Positions 6,200 through 14,300 of a DNA stretch of 22,011 bases are shown one piece after another (within the stretch, counting starts at the first letter, position 1; the number at the start of each line of letters is the position of its first letter). The stretch comes from CAKSQF01 sp051867925. GTDB taxonomy: Bacteria > Bacillota > Clostridia > Oscillospirales > CAG-272. Under the pieces are notes generated by a model. It did not search any database and was not told the origin of the DNA. It worked only from the letters and a program-made list of their open reading frames with translations. The stretch is from positions 1 through 22,011 of the forward strand of contig JBJDZI010000022.1 of the NCBI GenBank assembly GCA_051867925.1. Direction: 5' to 3'. Position numbers and translations under genes: made by a program.

Positions 6200-9100
6200 T
6201 TAACTTTCATTACCCAAATGCATATTGGTATAGATAAGCCCAAGCATAGTGGATTGACACGAATCGCAAAATGCGCTAGAATATCCCCCAAGAACACTTT
6301 CGTAGAAAGTTTCAGCATTCTCAGGATCTAAATATTCCATAATGCAATTATATCCATTCGTTTGATCATGTGCTGAACTGTAGACTTCCGGCATCCCAAA
6401 TGTGTGTGCTGTTTCATGGGCTAATATTATCGCCATGACAGCTCTCAAATCATCATTATCATCGATATCCAAATTCATTATATGAATCACAGGACGATTC
6501 TCTACTACTACAGCATTTGCACAAATATAACAGTGGTTGTTGTTTTGATACGCGCAATATGTATACGGAGGACGATTCGTCCACAAAGTGTATATATGAT
6601 TGCTTTCGCGTGGTTCATAATACATAAAATTTGATATTCTTTCAATACTCTTATGGTGATTAAAATGATTGCTTCCACAATCATTTTCACAATGTGAATT
6701 TACACCATGTGTACATTCGGATAAATAAGAATCGGGTGTAGGTATTGCCGTGCCGTCCATTTTGAATTGCATGCCAAAAGCATCGCTATATGCCGAATTA
6801 ACAAACATATTAGCATCTTGAATAAATGACATCATAGCGGCATTATTTTCAATGCTTGAATCATAATAATTTACAAAAGAAACAACGCTTTCAATTAATT
6901 CCCATTCATCTTTATAACTCTCATTATCCACATACAACCGTTGCTGAACTTGAATACCGTTGGAACTGTCGTTGACTATATTAGCGGCAACCATAGCGAG
7001 ATCGGCGTCATATGGCTCGGAAGATTTCGCTTTCACTTTGTAGGAACCGTGAGAGGTAAAGGTGATCTTCCACAGTTGTCGATCAGTATTTACATAGTTT
7101 TCCTGCAGGATGAAGAGATCCTCGGTTCCTTCACCGCCGGCTTGTGTAGCAATGTACAGACCACTTTTAACAGATTTAATTCGATAGTAGCCGTTGTATT
7201 GTACTTCCAATTCCCATCTTTGGTGAGTACCGCCGTCAAACTCCCACTGTTCAAGCGCAACTCCCGGCATTGAATATGTCGGTGCTGTAGCATCATCCGC
7301 TTGCACATATTTATCGTGTTGACGGTTTCTGATATAATATGTGTCATCGGTAAGTTCCGGAACAATAATGGTATATGAATCCGATATCCCAACTCCACCC
7401 GTTCCGCTCTCGTTGGCTTTGTAGGCAGTTATAGTAACCGTGCCGGGAGACATGCCGGTTACCTGTCCGGTAGACGAATTAACCTGAGCAATTAAGGAAT
7501 TGCTGGATGTCCAATAGATATCTTGATCAACGGAGTCAGTACTGTATGCAGTTGCTTTAATGCCGAGTTCAAAAATTCCTCTTGTTTTTCCGACAGCCAC
7601 ATAACGTTTAGTCGCAGTTGAAACATTCCCACCAGTGTCAGAGTTAAACAAGATTACTCCGTTGTACTCGGTTGTGACCGCCGAAAAACTCCACCGTTGA
7701 CGAGTTAAATAGCCGGATTGGCTTGTAACAATAACATCTTCCCCTATATTGGTAGTATCTGATTCCAATGATAGCGTTCGATGACTATATCCTTCGTTTG
7801 TAATTGTATATCCATAGCTATCATATGCGATCTTCCAATATGACGTTGTTAAAGATGATACACGTGCCGAGTTGTCTGCAGACGAATAGGTTAAACCGTA
7901 GGCTAATCGCGACATCGGTTGGAAACTGTACATCCCGTTGCCATGATGGCATACCCACCACATTATTGTGGTGCAAGCGGGTTCAGAAGTTACCATGCCG
8001 TTTTGGAAGACGTCAATTGCAGAAGCACCCGACAAGCGTGTTGCCAAATACAAATTGCTGTAATTGTTGGCAATACGGTAAACCCCTTCCGGAAGTGTCA
8101 CCAACAGTTCTATTGATGCAGAGCCATCTTCTGCCGTTGCCGTAATGGTAACGTTTCCTGCGTGGACGGCTGTTACAACACCCGAGCTGCTGACGGTGGC
8201 GATGGATGTGTTACCGGAACTCCACGTTACGGTAGTGTTGGCAGGTACTGTGGTAGCGGTCAAGGTCAGCGTATTGCCTTCCTCCAATGTTGTCGTTGAC
8301 GGAACAGCAATGCTAATTCTCGGCGTGTAACTAATCTCAATATTCGGGATATACGACCCGCCCCGATTGATGGAAGCAAAAGTCTTGTAGGTATTGGTGG
8401 TGCCATCCTCGTAGTAACCGGTAGCGCGGAACACCACGCCCTTGGACGGAGAGGCGGTCCCTGCCGCCCACATCTCTGCCAGCTGTGTGATATCGTACAC
8501 ATAACGGTGCGGAGTTGCACAATAACTTGAGTTTTTGCCGTTGACATAGCAGACAGAGTGTCCGGACAGATAGATTCCTACAGAAGTATCGCCCATTCCC
8601 GACCAAGTAATCGGGTTACTGTCGCTCCAGTCGTTCCCGGTGTACTGATAGCATTGCATCGGCAGTGCCCAGGATTCGCACATCAAGTCGCGAACCGAGA
8701 CCGTAGCTGAGGTGATATTGTAGCCGAGAATGTTCAGATTCGGGAAGCGCATCAGCGCGCGGCGAACATTGCCGTTACTGTTTCTGCCTACATACAGGGA
8801 ACCGGAGGTTGCGCTGTACGTAGTGCCTTGACAGACGGTGATATCCTGAATATTGGCAGTAGTATTAGCATATGTCAGAGCCGGGTCAATGGTGATTGGG
8901 TATACAGTCGCTTCGTCTGCCAGCCAATCGGCGTCCATCACGATGGTCAGGCGATATTCCTGCCCGGCGATAACCTCCTCCACTTGAAGCTCGCCGAGAG
9001 TATTGTTGCGTTCGTCGGCTGTGAAGATGATCACGTCGCCAATGCAGGCGCGGACGGTGTTGCTTTCATCCACCAATACCCAAGTACCGTATTGATTGAC

Positions 9101-9805
9101 GGGGGTCAGACCGTGGGTTTTCAGCACGAAGCTATAATGGGTTTGCCCGGTATAGCGGTTCACAACGATATCTTCCTTGAACCCCATAGAGGTCAGGTTG
9201 TATTGATAACGGGTCACAAGGTCCCGGGCATAGGTGACGGTGGTCTGATCGGCAGACAGCGTACCGCTTGCAGTAAAGCTGCCTGCGGGTGTGAGTCCCA
9301 ACTCCCATTCGCCTTTTCGCAGAGTGATGCCGTCGCTGAACTGTTTGGGGAAAATGGCTTGGATGTCGCTGGCTACCGTTTCAAAATTGCCATCCAAGCG
9401 GGTGCTGAGTTTGTTGGATTTGTCGCGGATATTTCCGTCTTCATCCACATATTTAACCGGTTCGTTGTAATAATAGAGGGTCAGACCGCCGTCTGCGTTT
9501 GCGAACACGACACTGTGCAGATCGCGCTCGGCGTCCTTAACGCGACCGATCAGACCCTCCAAGGCGGCGTCGGTCTCGGTCATGGCGAAGGGAAGGTTGT
9601 CATTGGTAAGTGCCTCGCCTTGGACGGGACCGTCATACTCGATTTCTGAGACTGCGGGAGCGGCTTCGGCGTCCATCCGGATGTCTTCGGATGGAGCGGT
9701 AGGGATGGCTGTTGCCGTCTGTGTCTCTGCGATGGCGGTCAGCGGGGATAGCAATGGAATCAACAAAGAAAAGACGAGCAAAAGTGACAAAAATTTTGAT
9801 TTCAT
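6200..9805 (-). CDS. Large secreted putative zinc metalloprotease with DNRLRE, Big2 and RICIN-type domains
   Basis: 1201 residues. A signal peptide (1-26, likely cut after TAIA) comes first. Next is a region of the type found in DNRLRE/YD-repeat wall proteins (to about 310, with VYPITIDP at 301-308) and a DNRLRE-like beta domain (about 315-495). Then come a Big2 Ig-like domain (497-571), a RICIN-type trefoil (about 574-710, ending QRWSF), a second Big2 (about 715-810) and a second RICIN (about 815-965, with HQRWEL and RQLWKI). The C-terminal third carries HETAHTFGMPE (1130-1140) and a downstream NCIMEY (Met1156), as in metzincin-like zinc proteases. Here Glu1140 stands where His or Asp is usual. 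Cys/His-rich stretches precede the catalytic motif. No LPXTG anchor is present, so it is probably released or held by carbohydrate binding. The start has AAAGGAG 7 nt upstream. Substrate is unknown; host or microbial glycoproteins are a guess from the RICIN domains. GC drops strongly from the N- to the C-terminal half. Confidence 0.85.
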   Translation of the reverse strand: MKSKFLSLLLVFSLLIPLLSPLTAIAETQTATAIPTAPSEDIRMDAEAAPAVSEIEYDGPVQGEALTNDNLPFAMTETDAALEGLIGRVKDAERDLHSVVFANADGGLTLYYYNEPVKYVDEDGNIRDKSNKLSTRLDGNFETVASDIQAIFPKQFSDGITLRKGEWELGLTPAGSFTASGTLSADQTTVTYARDLVTRYQYNLTSMGFKEDIVVNRYTGQTHYSFVLKTHGLTPVNQYGTWVLVDESNTVRACIGDVIIFTADERNNTLGELQVEEVIAGQEYRLTIVMDADWLADEATVYPITIDPALTYANTTANIQDITVCQGTTYSATSGSLYVGRNSNGNVRRALMRFPNLNILGYNITSATVSVRDLMCESWALPMQCYQYTGNDWSDSNPITWSGMGDTSVGIYLSGHSVCYVNGKNSSYCATPHRYVYDITQLAEMWAAGTASPSKGVVFRATGYYEDGTTNTYKTFASINRGGSYIPNIEISYTPRISIAVPSTTTLEEGNTLTLTATTVPANTTVTWSSGNTSIATVSSSGVVTAVHAGNVTITATAEDGSASIELLVTLPEGVYRIANNYSNLYLATRLSGASAIDVFQNGMVTSEPACTTIMWWVCHHGNGMYSFQPMSRLAYGLTYSSADNSARVSSLTTSYWKIAYDSYGYTITNEGYSHRTLSLESDTTNIGEDVIVTSQSGYLTRQRWSFSAVTTEYNGVILFNSDTGGNVSTATKRYVAVGKTRGIFELGIKATAYSTDSVDQDIYWTSSNSLIAQVNSSTGQVTGMSPGTVTITAYKANESGTGGVGISDSYTIIVPELTDDTYYIRNRQHDKYVQADDATAPTYSMPGVALEQWEFDGGTHQRWELEVQYNGYYRIKSVKSGLYIATQAGGEGTEDLFILQENYVNTDRQLWKITFTSHGSYKVKAKSSEPYDADLAMVAANIVNDSSNGIQVQQRLYVDNESYKDEWELIESVVSFVNYYDSSIENNAAMMSFIQDANMFVNSAYSDAFGMQFKMDGTAIPTPDSYLSECTHGVNSHCENDCGSNHFNHHKSIERISNFMYYEPRESNHIYTLWTNRPPYTYCAYQNNNHCYICANAVVVENRPVIHIMNLDIDDNDDLRAVMAIILAHETAHTFGMPEVYSSAHDQTNGYNCIMEYLDPENAETFYESVLGGYSSAFCDSCQSTMLGLIYTNMHLGNES

Positions 9806-9858
9806 TTTGATTCTCCTTTCGATGACAGATTGGGTGAACGTGACCGATCATGGTGAAC

Positions 9859-9882
9859 TCAACTGCGGATCATGAAGTTCAT
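9859..9882 (-). CDS. Possible 7-residue leader peptide
   Basis: In the leader of the metalloprotease gene, GGAGAAGG lies 6 nt before an ATG that opens MNFMIRS and a TGA stop. The ribosome site is good but the frame is tiny, and such an arrangement can occur by chance. If translated, it could couple translation to downstream expression. Confidence 0.2.
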   Translation of the reverse strand: MNFMIRS

Positions 9883-9905
9883 TGGTATCCTTCTCCATTT
9901 TATTT

Positions 9906-9935
9906 AATATGCTACTATAAAGAATATAGCATATT
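9906..9935. promoter_or_regulatory. Operator-like palindrome over the metalloprotease -10 box
   Basis: AATATGCTA (9906-9914) and TAGCATATT (9927-9935) are perfect 9-bp inverted half-sites with 12 bp between them, a 21-bp centre-to-centre spacing (two helical turns). They overlap the -10 hexamer and the predicted transcription start. This is the typical position of a repressor site; the regulator is unknown. Confidence 0.6.
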
Positions 9936-9951
9936 TTAAGATAGATGTCAA
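9923..9951 (-). promoter_or_regulatory. SigA-type promoter of the metalloprotease-lipoprotein pair
   Basis: On the minus strand: TTGACA (9951-9946), 17-bp spacer, extended -10 TGCTATATT (hexamer 9928-9923). Transcription would start near 9916, leaving a leader of about 110 nt. Confidence 0.85.
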
Positions 9952-10144
9952 TAGTACATACCGATTCGTTGGTTAATTTGACCTATTCGTGGGCGAAATC
10001 ATGCGAATCGTTTCGGTAAATCGGCGAAACTGCCTCCTGCCCAAGTCGCGCGCCATCCCGCTACCCGCCCAAGGGGGCTTTGGCATCGCCAATCGGGCAT
10101 TTCCGAAAAATTTCGTCTTCCTGAATAATCCGTCTCCGGAACCC
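9952..10144. other. Intergenic stretch with no supported gene
   Basis: Between the divergent promoters of the metalloprotease and miaB. Open frames of 64-85 codons cross it on both strands, but they lack ribosome sites and their translations look like no protein family. No repeat module of the kinds seen elsewhere is present. Confidence 0.6.
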
Positions 10145-10173
10145 TTGCAAAAAAGCGAAAAGTATGCTACAAT
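10145..10173 (+). promoter_or_regulatory. SigA-type promoter of miaB
   Basis: TTGCAA (10145-10150), 17-bp spacer, extended -10 TGCTACAAT (hexamer 10168-10173). The predicted start is near 10180, giving a leader of about 50 nt. Confidence 0.8.
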
Positions 10174-10228
10174 AGTTCCGTAAACGAGAAATCGTCGAAA
10201 AAACGCGAAAGGGAATCCTGTTTTACCC

Positions 10229-11641
10229 ATGAATCAAACCAGAACCATCTCTCCCGAGGAAATTCGGGAGCAGAACGAATATATGCAAAAGATCCGCTCC
10301 TTCTGGGGCGGGCGGGAACTGTTTGTCTACATTGAGACCTTCGGCTGTCAGCAGAACGAGGCGGACTCCGAACGGCTTTGCGGGATGGCGGTGGAGATGG
10401 GCTACACCCCCACCGCCGATCCTGCCGAGGCGGATCTGATCCTGATCAACACCTGCGCCGTGCGGGAACACGCCGAACTGAAGGCACTCTCCATCACGGG
10501 ACAGTTCAAGCATCTGAAGGAGAAAAAGCCCTCCCTGCAGATCGGTATCTGCGGTTGTATGGTCTCCCAGGAACACCGCAAAGAGGACGTGCGCCGCAAG
10601 TACCCTTACGTCACATTCCTCTTCGGTACATCCATGCTTTGGCGATTCCCTCAGATCCTGTGGGAAGCCATCCACGCCAAAAAGCGCACCTTCCATCTGG
10701 ACACAGGCGATCCCGGCAACATCGCCGAGGGACTGCCCGTCCGCCGCGCCCCCGGGCACAAAGCGTGGGTGTCCATCATGTACGGCTGTAACAACTTCTG
10801 CACCTACTGCGTGGTTCCCTACGTCCGCGGCAGAGAGCGTTCCCGTCAGCCCGCCTGCATTTTGGAGGAGGTTCGCACCCTCGCCGCCGAAGGCTACCGT
10901 GAGATCACTCTGCTGGGGCAAAACGTCAATTCCTACGGCAAGGATCTTGCAATAGAGGGCGAGCGGTACGACTTTGCCGATCTGCTCACCGACATTTGTA
11001 AGATCGAGGGCGACTTCCAGATCCGCTTTATGACCAGCCATCCGAAGGATGCTTCCGAAAAACTCATAGATACCATGGCAAGAGAGCCGAAGATCGCCAA
11101 AGCCTTCCATCTTCCGTTGCAATCGGGATCGGATCGCATCCTTGTCGCCATGAATCGGGTCTATACCCGTGAGCGGTATCTGCATCTGATCGACTATATG
11201 CGGGAGAAGATGCCCGAAATCGCCATTACCACCGATATAATCGTGGGTTTCCCCGGCGAGACCGAGGAGGATTTTGCGGATACGCTGGATATGCTCCGCC
11301 GGGTGGGGTACGATAATATTTATTCGTTCCTCTATTCCCCCCGCAAAGGAACGCCTGCAGCAAAGCTGCCGCCTGTCCCGCAGGAGATCAAGAGCGAGCG
11401 TTTTCAGCGGCTTTTGGACACCCAATACGAGATCGCTGCGGCAAAGGTTGCAGGTCTGGTAGGCACTTTGCAGACGGTGCTGGTGGAAGGGCGGAGCAAG
11501 ACCGATCCCACCAAGCTGACCGGTCGCACCGAGCAGAACCGTCTCGTCCACTTTGAAGGGGACGACGCACTGATCGGCAAAGAAGCTACGATTCGCATTA
11601 CCCGCGCCGAACCCCACGCGCTCTTTGGAGAGACGGAGTGA
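10229..11641 (+). CDS. miaB: tRNA-2-methylthio-N6-dimethylallyladenosine synthase (MiaB)
   Basis: Radical-SAM methylthiotransferase that adds the 2-methylthio group to i6A37 of tRNAs reading UNN codons. 470 residues. The N-terminal UPF0004 domain holds the auxiliary cluster cysteines C40 (ETFGCQQNEADSE), C76 (INTCAVRE) and C110 (CGCM). The radical-SAM core holds CNNFCTYC (C187, C191, C194) followed by VVPYVRGRERSR. The C-terminal TRAM domain, which binds tRNA, lies at about 395-465. The QQNEAD and RGRERSR forms fit MiaB rather than MtaB or RimO. The start is weakly supported: the purine-rich GAAAGGG lies about 15 nt upstream, but no better ATG exists and the promoter is close. A YlbF-family gene follows in the same direction, as ymcB-ymcA do in Bacillus. 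Confidence 0.95.
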   Translation: MNQTRTISPEEIREQNEYMQKIRSFWGGRELFVYIETFGCQQNEADSERLCGMAVEMGYTPTADPAEADLILINTCAVREHAELKALSITGQFKHLKEKKPSLQIGICGCMVSQEHRKEDVRRKYPYVTFLFGTSMLWRFPQILWEAIHAKKRTFHLDTGDPGNIAEGLPVRRAPGHKAWVSIMYGCNNFCTYCVVPYVRGRERSRQPACILEEVRTLAAEGYREITLLGQNVNSYGKDLAIEGERYDFADLLTDICKIEGDFQIRFMTSHPKDASEKLIDTMAREPKIAKAFHLPLQSGSDRILVAMNRVYTRERYLHLIDYMREKMPEIAITTDIIVGFPGETEEDFADTLDMLRRVGYDNIYSFLYSPRKGTPAAKLPPVPQEIKSERFQRLLDTQYEIAAAKVAGLVGTLQTVLVEGRSKTDPTKLTGRTEQNRLVHFEGDDALIGKEATIRITRAEPHALFGETE

Positions 11642-11675
11642 GGGGAGTATCCCCGGGCAGGGAAAGGCGGTCGAT

Positions 11676-11947
11676 CCCCAAAGGTGCCGAAAACAAACCC
11701 TCTGTAGGTAAGAGACGGTCAGCACTCGCCTTACCCATTTCCACCCCAAAGGTGCCGAAAACAAACCCTCTGTAGGTAAGAGACGGTCAGCATTTGCCTC
11801 ACCCATTTCCACCCTAAAGGTGCCGAAAACAAACCCTCTGTAGGTAAGAGACGGTCAGCACTCGCCTCACCCATTTCCACCCCAAGGGTGCCGAGTACAA
11901 GCATTCTGTAGGTAAGAGACGGTCAGCACTCGCCTCACCTGTTTCCA
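11676..11947. repeat. Four tandem copies of a 68-bp repeat
   Basis: Copies at 11676-11743, 11744-11811, 11812-11879 and 11880-11947. The first three are almost identical and the fourth has diverged (for example AAGGGTGCCGAGTACAAGC). Each holds GGTGCCGAAAACAAACC and TCTGTAGGTAAGAGACGGTC. In copy 1, GGTAAG and CTTACC can close a small hairpin. The period is not a multiple of three, so no repeated peptide is encoded in one frame. The array fills most of the 349-bp gap between miaB and the YlbF-family gene; the remainder (11642-11675 and 11948-11990) holds only the ribosome site of the next gene. Confidence 0.95.
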
Positions 11948-11990
11948 CCCAATGAAACAATAACCACCCAAAGAAAGGATTTACAAAAAA

Positions 11991-12371
11991 ATGGAGATTA
12001 TGGAGATGGCCGCACAGATCGGCAAACAAATGAAAGATTCGCCTGAAGGCAAAGCCTTTTTGGAGGCGAAAGCCGCTTATGAAGGATCGGTTGAGATCAA
12101 CAACGCGCTGATGGAGTATCAGATTCAACAGCAGGCGCTGGAACAGATCACAGAGGAGACCGAACCTGAGGTCATGGCACGCATTGACGATCGCCTGACC
12201 GAACTGTATACCTTTATTACTGAGCACCCGCTGTTCAAGGCTTACGAAGCGGCTGAAATGACTCTCAACGGCATCATTCAGAAGGTGCAGGCGACAATCA
12301 TCGCTCAGGTCACCGGCAAAATGCCTTCAGAATGCACCCACGACTGCTCCACCTGCGGCGGCTGTCACTGA
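11991..12371 (+). CDS. YlbF/YmcA-family protein with C-terminal cysteine cluster
   Basis: 126 residues, nearly all helical, with the compact charged helices of the YlbF/YmcA (RicF/RicA) family. In Bacillus these proteins form a complex with YaaT that carries iron-sulfur clusters and influences RNase Y-dependent mRNA processing and development. The C-terminus has four cysteines in the pattern C-x3-C-x2-C-x2-C (115, 119, 122, 125) before the final His, a plausible metal or Fe-S site. The ATG at 11991 follows AAAGGA at a spacing of about 9. It lies 349 bp behind miaB; the Bacillus equivalents ymcB and ymcA are also neighbours, which supports the family call. Which member of the family it is cannot be told from sequence alone, so no symbol is given. 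Confidence 0.8.
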   Translation: MEIMEMAAQIGKQMKDSPEGKAFLEAKAAYEGSVEINNALMEYQIQQQALEQITEETEPEVMARIDDRLTELYTFITEHPLFKAYEAAEMTLNGIIQKVQATIIAQVTGKMPSECTHDCSTCGGCH

Positions 12372-12383
12372 GGGAACGACCGC

Positions 12384-12486
12384 TTTGGGGCTTCGCCTCA
12401 AAATCCGCCAAGAACCTTTTTGAACAAAGGTTCTTGGAACTCCAAGAACTTTTATAAATATAAAGGGCGGCAAAAACTTGCCGCTC
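12384..12486 (+). repeat. Modular hairpin repeat, copy 3 (after the YlbF-family gene)
   Basis: Begins 13 nt after the stop. TTTGGGGC/GCCTCAAA (12384-12402) is followed by CCAAGAACCTTT/AAAGGTTCTTGG (12408-12437, perfect 12 bp), a half-repeat CTCCAAGAACTTTT, and GGGCGGCAA/TTGCCGCTC (12465-12486). The order and orientation relative to the preceding gene match the elements after aspS and after the HtrA-like gene. The long-stem module is absent. Confidence 0.85.
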
Positions 12487-12494
12487 CTGCATTG

Positions 12495-12541
12495 CAGACA
12501 ACAAAACCGACGATCACGCAGATCGTCGGTTTTGTTGTCTG
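12495..12541. terminator. Bidirectional terminator with perfect 21-bp stem
   Basis: Arms 12495-12515 and 12521-12541 are perfectly complementary, with the 5-nt loop ACGCA. Each transcript reads GATCGTCGG followed by TTTTGTTGTCTG on its descending arm, so the T-rich part lies inside the stem. It sits between the convergent YlbF-family gene and the lipoprotein, 9 nt beyond the stop of the latter, and can end both transcripts. Confidence 0.9.
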
Positions 12542-12550
12542 TTAGAGGTT

Positions 12551-14107
12551 TTACTTGAGGAAGGTAAAGGTCTCATCGGTGGAGAACGCCTTCTTCACCT
12601 GCTCGCAAACTACGCCGTTGTTCAGGTAGATGTAGGCACTGCTATTGCTACTGGTGTAGAGGACGCGACCGTCGGTGTCGATGATTAACTTGACTCCATT
12701 GTCTTGAACGTGATTGGTGCTGTCGCCAACGCCCACGCCGTTGACATCGCAAATGTAGACCGCAGTAGTAGAAACAGGCTCAAACAAGAACTCGCCGTCC
12801 ACGGTCAGATAGGTGTAGAAATAATCGCCGTTCGGATTCCGGAGGATGATCAGCCAGCCGTCTTCCGTGCAGGAAGCATCGTATATATTGCAGTCCAGTT
12901 CGGTGTACAACTCGCCGTTACGGTAGATCGCATTGTTGTAGATGGTGTAGTAAGTGGAAGCATCAACCGACAGAATTTCAAATCCCGACTTGGCGATGTT
13001 GGAGGTGACGGTCACGCGGCCGTCGGAGTAGATCGCATACAATTTGCTACTATAGGTACCGTAGGAAACGCCGTTTCGGAAGGATGCGATGGTTACCATA
13101 TAATCCAGATTGGAAGCGTAGGCGGTGGGAACCAAACGGTGGATCGTATTGGTCTCAATGTTGTAAAGCAGGAAATCGTAAGAATAACCGGAAATGTCGG
13201 CATCTACGAACAGAATGCCTTCGCCGGCATACTCGTAGGAATGCTTGTTGAAGATCGCGGCGGAATACTTTGCGCCGCCGGTGAGGATGGGGTTCTCCGC
13301 GGACAGGGGAACGATCCACTGTCCGTCGGTACCCAGAATGCCGATCTCATAGGTGGTGCCGGTATAGGTGGAGATGACGTTGTAAGCGAAAATATAGCCG
13401 TCGCAGAGAAACTGCGTATATTCTTCGTAATTCTCGGTCAGCCCGAAGCCGGTGATCCCAAGCGACTGGGTAGAGCAGATTTCGGTACCGTCTGCCTTTT
13501 TCAGATATTGCGTGCCGTTCAGGTTGGAAATGAAGTAGCCGTTTCCGTAGATCTCTATCTCCTCACCGTCAACTGTGGCGTAAACCACATCGCCGCATAA
13601 ATCCAGAATCACGTCACGGGTGACACCACCGACGCTGGCATAACCGCTGCAATAGCCCAGTTTGTCGGTTTTGTAGACCCATTTTGCATCCGCTTCGAAG
13701 GTCTCTTCGGCAATCTGCTGATTGCAGACGGCACAATACATCACCCGTGTCCCCGAAGTGGTGAGGGTAGGCTTGGTCACTACCGTCCATACGTTCTTCA
13801 TATGCGGCGTTTTTGCAATAGACTTTTTTTCCGTGGAACCGCAGGCGCAGGTTCGGATAGCAACGCCTTCCTGCGCGCAGGTAGGCTCGGTAGTGGTTTC
13901 CCAATCGCTCCAGGAATGGACGTGATCGGGATCTTTTACGGTGTTGTTGTCATCATCGTTATCATCATCATTCTTGTTAAAGTTGTCGAAGATGTTGCCG
14001 GAATGCTTGTCATCGTCGTCGCTGTCGGAACTGCTGCACGAAGCCAGTGTACCGCAGACCAGCAGACCCGCTAATAAGAGGGAGAGCAATGGATGGATTC
14101 TTTTCAT
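12551..14107 (-). CDS. Lipoprotein with cysteine-rich N-terminal repeats
   Basis: 518 residues. The signal peptide ends in a lipobox (LASC, Cys24), so the protein is membrane-anchored outside the cell. A very acidic Asp/Asn-rich linker follows (28-56). Then come two short Cys-containing units: HVHSWSDWETTTEPTC with CAC (62-89), and a unit with TLTTSGTRVMYCAVC (114-128). Such W-x-x-x-x-x-P-T-C units recur in clostridial surface proteins, function unknown. The remaining roughly 370 residues contain repeated short strand-like segments with Tyr, Asp and Gly (for example ILGTDGQWIVP, IDTDGRVLY), suggesting a beta-propeller or WG-repeat-like fold. No catalytic motif is evident. The start has AAGGA at a spacing of 9, and a perfect consensus promoter lies upstream. 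It is a single-gene unit. Confidence 0.8.
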   Translation of the reverse strand: MKRIHPLLSLLLAGLLVCGTLASCSSSDSDDDDKHSGNIFDNFNKNDDDNDDDNNTVKDPDHVHSWSDWETTTEPTCAQEGVAIRTCACGSTEKKSIAKTPHMKNVWTVVTKPTLTTSGTRVMYCAVCNQQIAEETFEADAKWVYKTDKLGYCSGYASVGGVTRDVILDLCGDVVYATVDGEEIEIYGNGYFISNLNGTQYLKKADGTEICSTQSLGITGFGLTENYEEYTQFLCDGYIFAYNVISTYTGTTYEIGILGTDGQWIVPLSAENPILTGGAKYSAAIFNKHSYEYAGEGILFVDADISGYSYDFLLYNIETNTIHRLVPTAYASNLDYMVTIASFRNGVSYGTYSSKLYAIYSDGRVTVTSNIAKSGFEILSVDASTYYTIYNNAIYRNGELYTELDCNIYDASCTEDGWLIILRNPNGDYFYTYLTVDGEFLFEPVSTTAVYICDVNGVGVGDSTNHVQDNGVKLIIDTDGRVLYTSSNSSAYIYLNNGVVCEQVKKAFSTDETFTFLK

Positions 14108-14148
14108 TCTGTCAGATCCTTCTTTCGTAGAATTAAAGGTGCGATTTC

Positions 14149-14177
14149 ATTATACAGGATTGCTTTGCCGATGTCAA
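14149..14177 (-). promoter_or_regulatory. Consensus SigA promoter of the cysteine-rich lipoprotein
   Basis: On the minus strand: TTGACA (14177-14172), 17-bp spacer, TATAAT (14154-14149), both hexamers perfect. The predicted leader is about 35 nt. No operator-like palindrome was seen. Confidence 0.9.
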
Positions 14178-14267
14178 GAAGAATTCATGAAATTTCCTCA
14201 TTTTTGAATCGCAGTGACAAAGATGTGCCTGTCGAACGAAGGGGAAGAGGATACGCCCGATCCAAAC

Positions 14268-14292
14268 GCCCCTGCTGAAGAACAGCAGGGGC
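14268..14292 (-). terminator. Hairpin after the EEP-family lipoprotein
   Basis: GCCCCTGCTG and CAGCAGGGGC pair perfectly over 10 bp around AAGAA, 8 nt past the stop at 14301. There is no T-run on the minus strand, so the terminator role rests on position and stem strength. Confidence 0.6.
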
Positions 14293-14300
14293 GCGGTTAC

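Noticed and set aside
8828..9649. 273-codon plus-strand frame inside the metalloprotease gene
   Set aside because: Shadow frame without ribosome site; the minus-strand reading has signal peptide and recognisable domains.
9973..10230. 85-codon minus-strand frame upstream of miaB
   Set aside because: No ribosome site, covers the miaB promoter, and the translation looks random.
10223..11812. 529-codon minus-strand frame across miaB and the 68-bp repeats
   Set aside because: Antisense to miaB; its N-terminal part is only the tandem repeat read on the other strand.
11676..11947. CRISPR array
   Set aside because: The repeats are directly contiguous at 68 bp with no unique spacers, and no cas genes are present.
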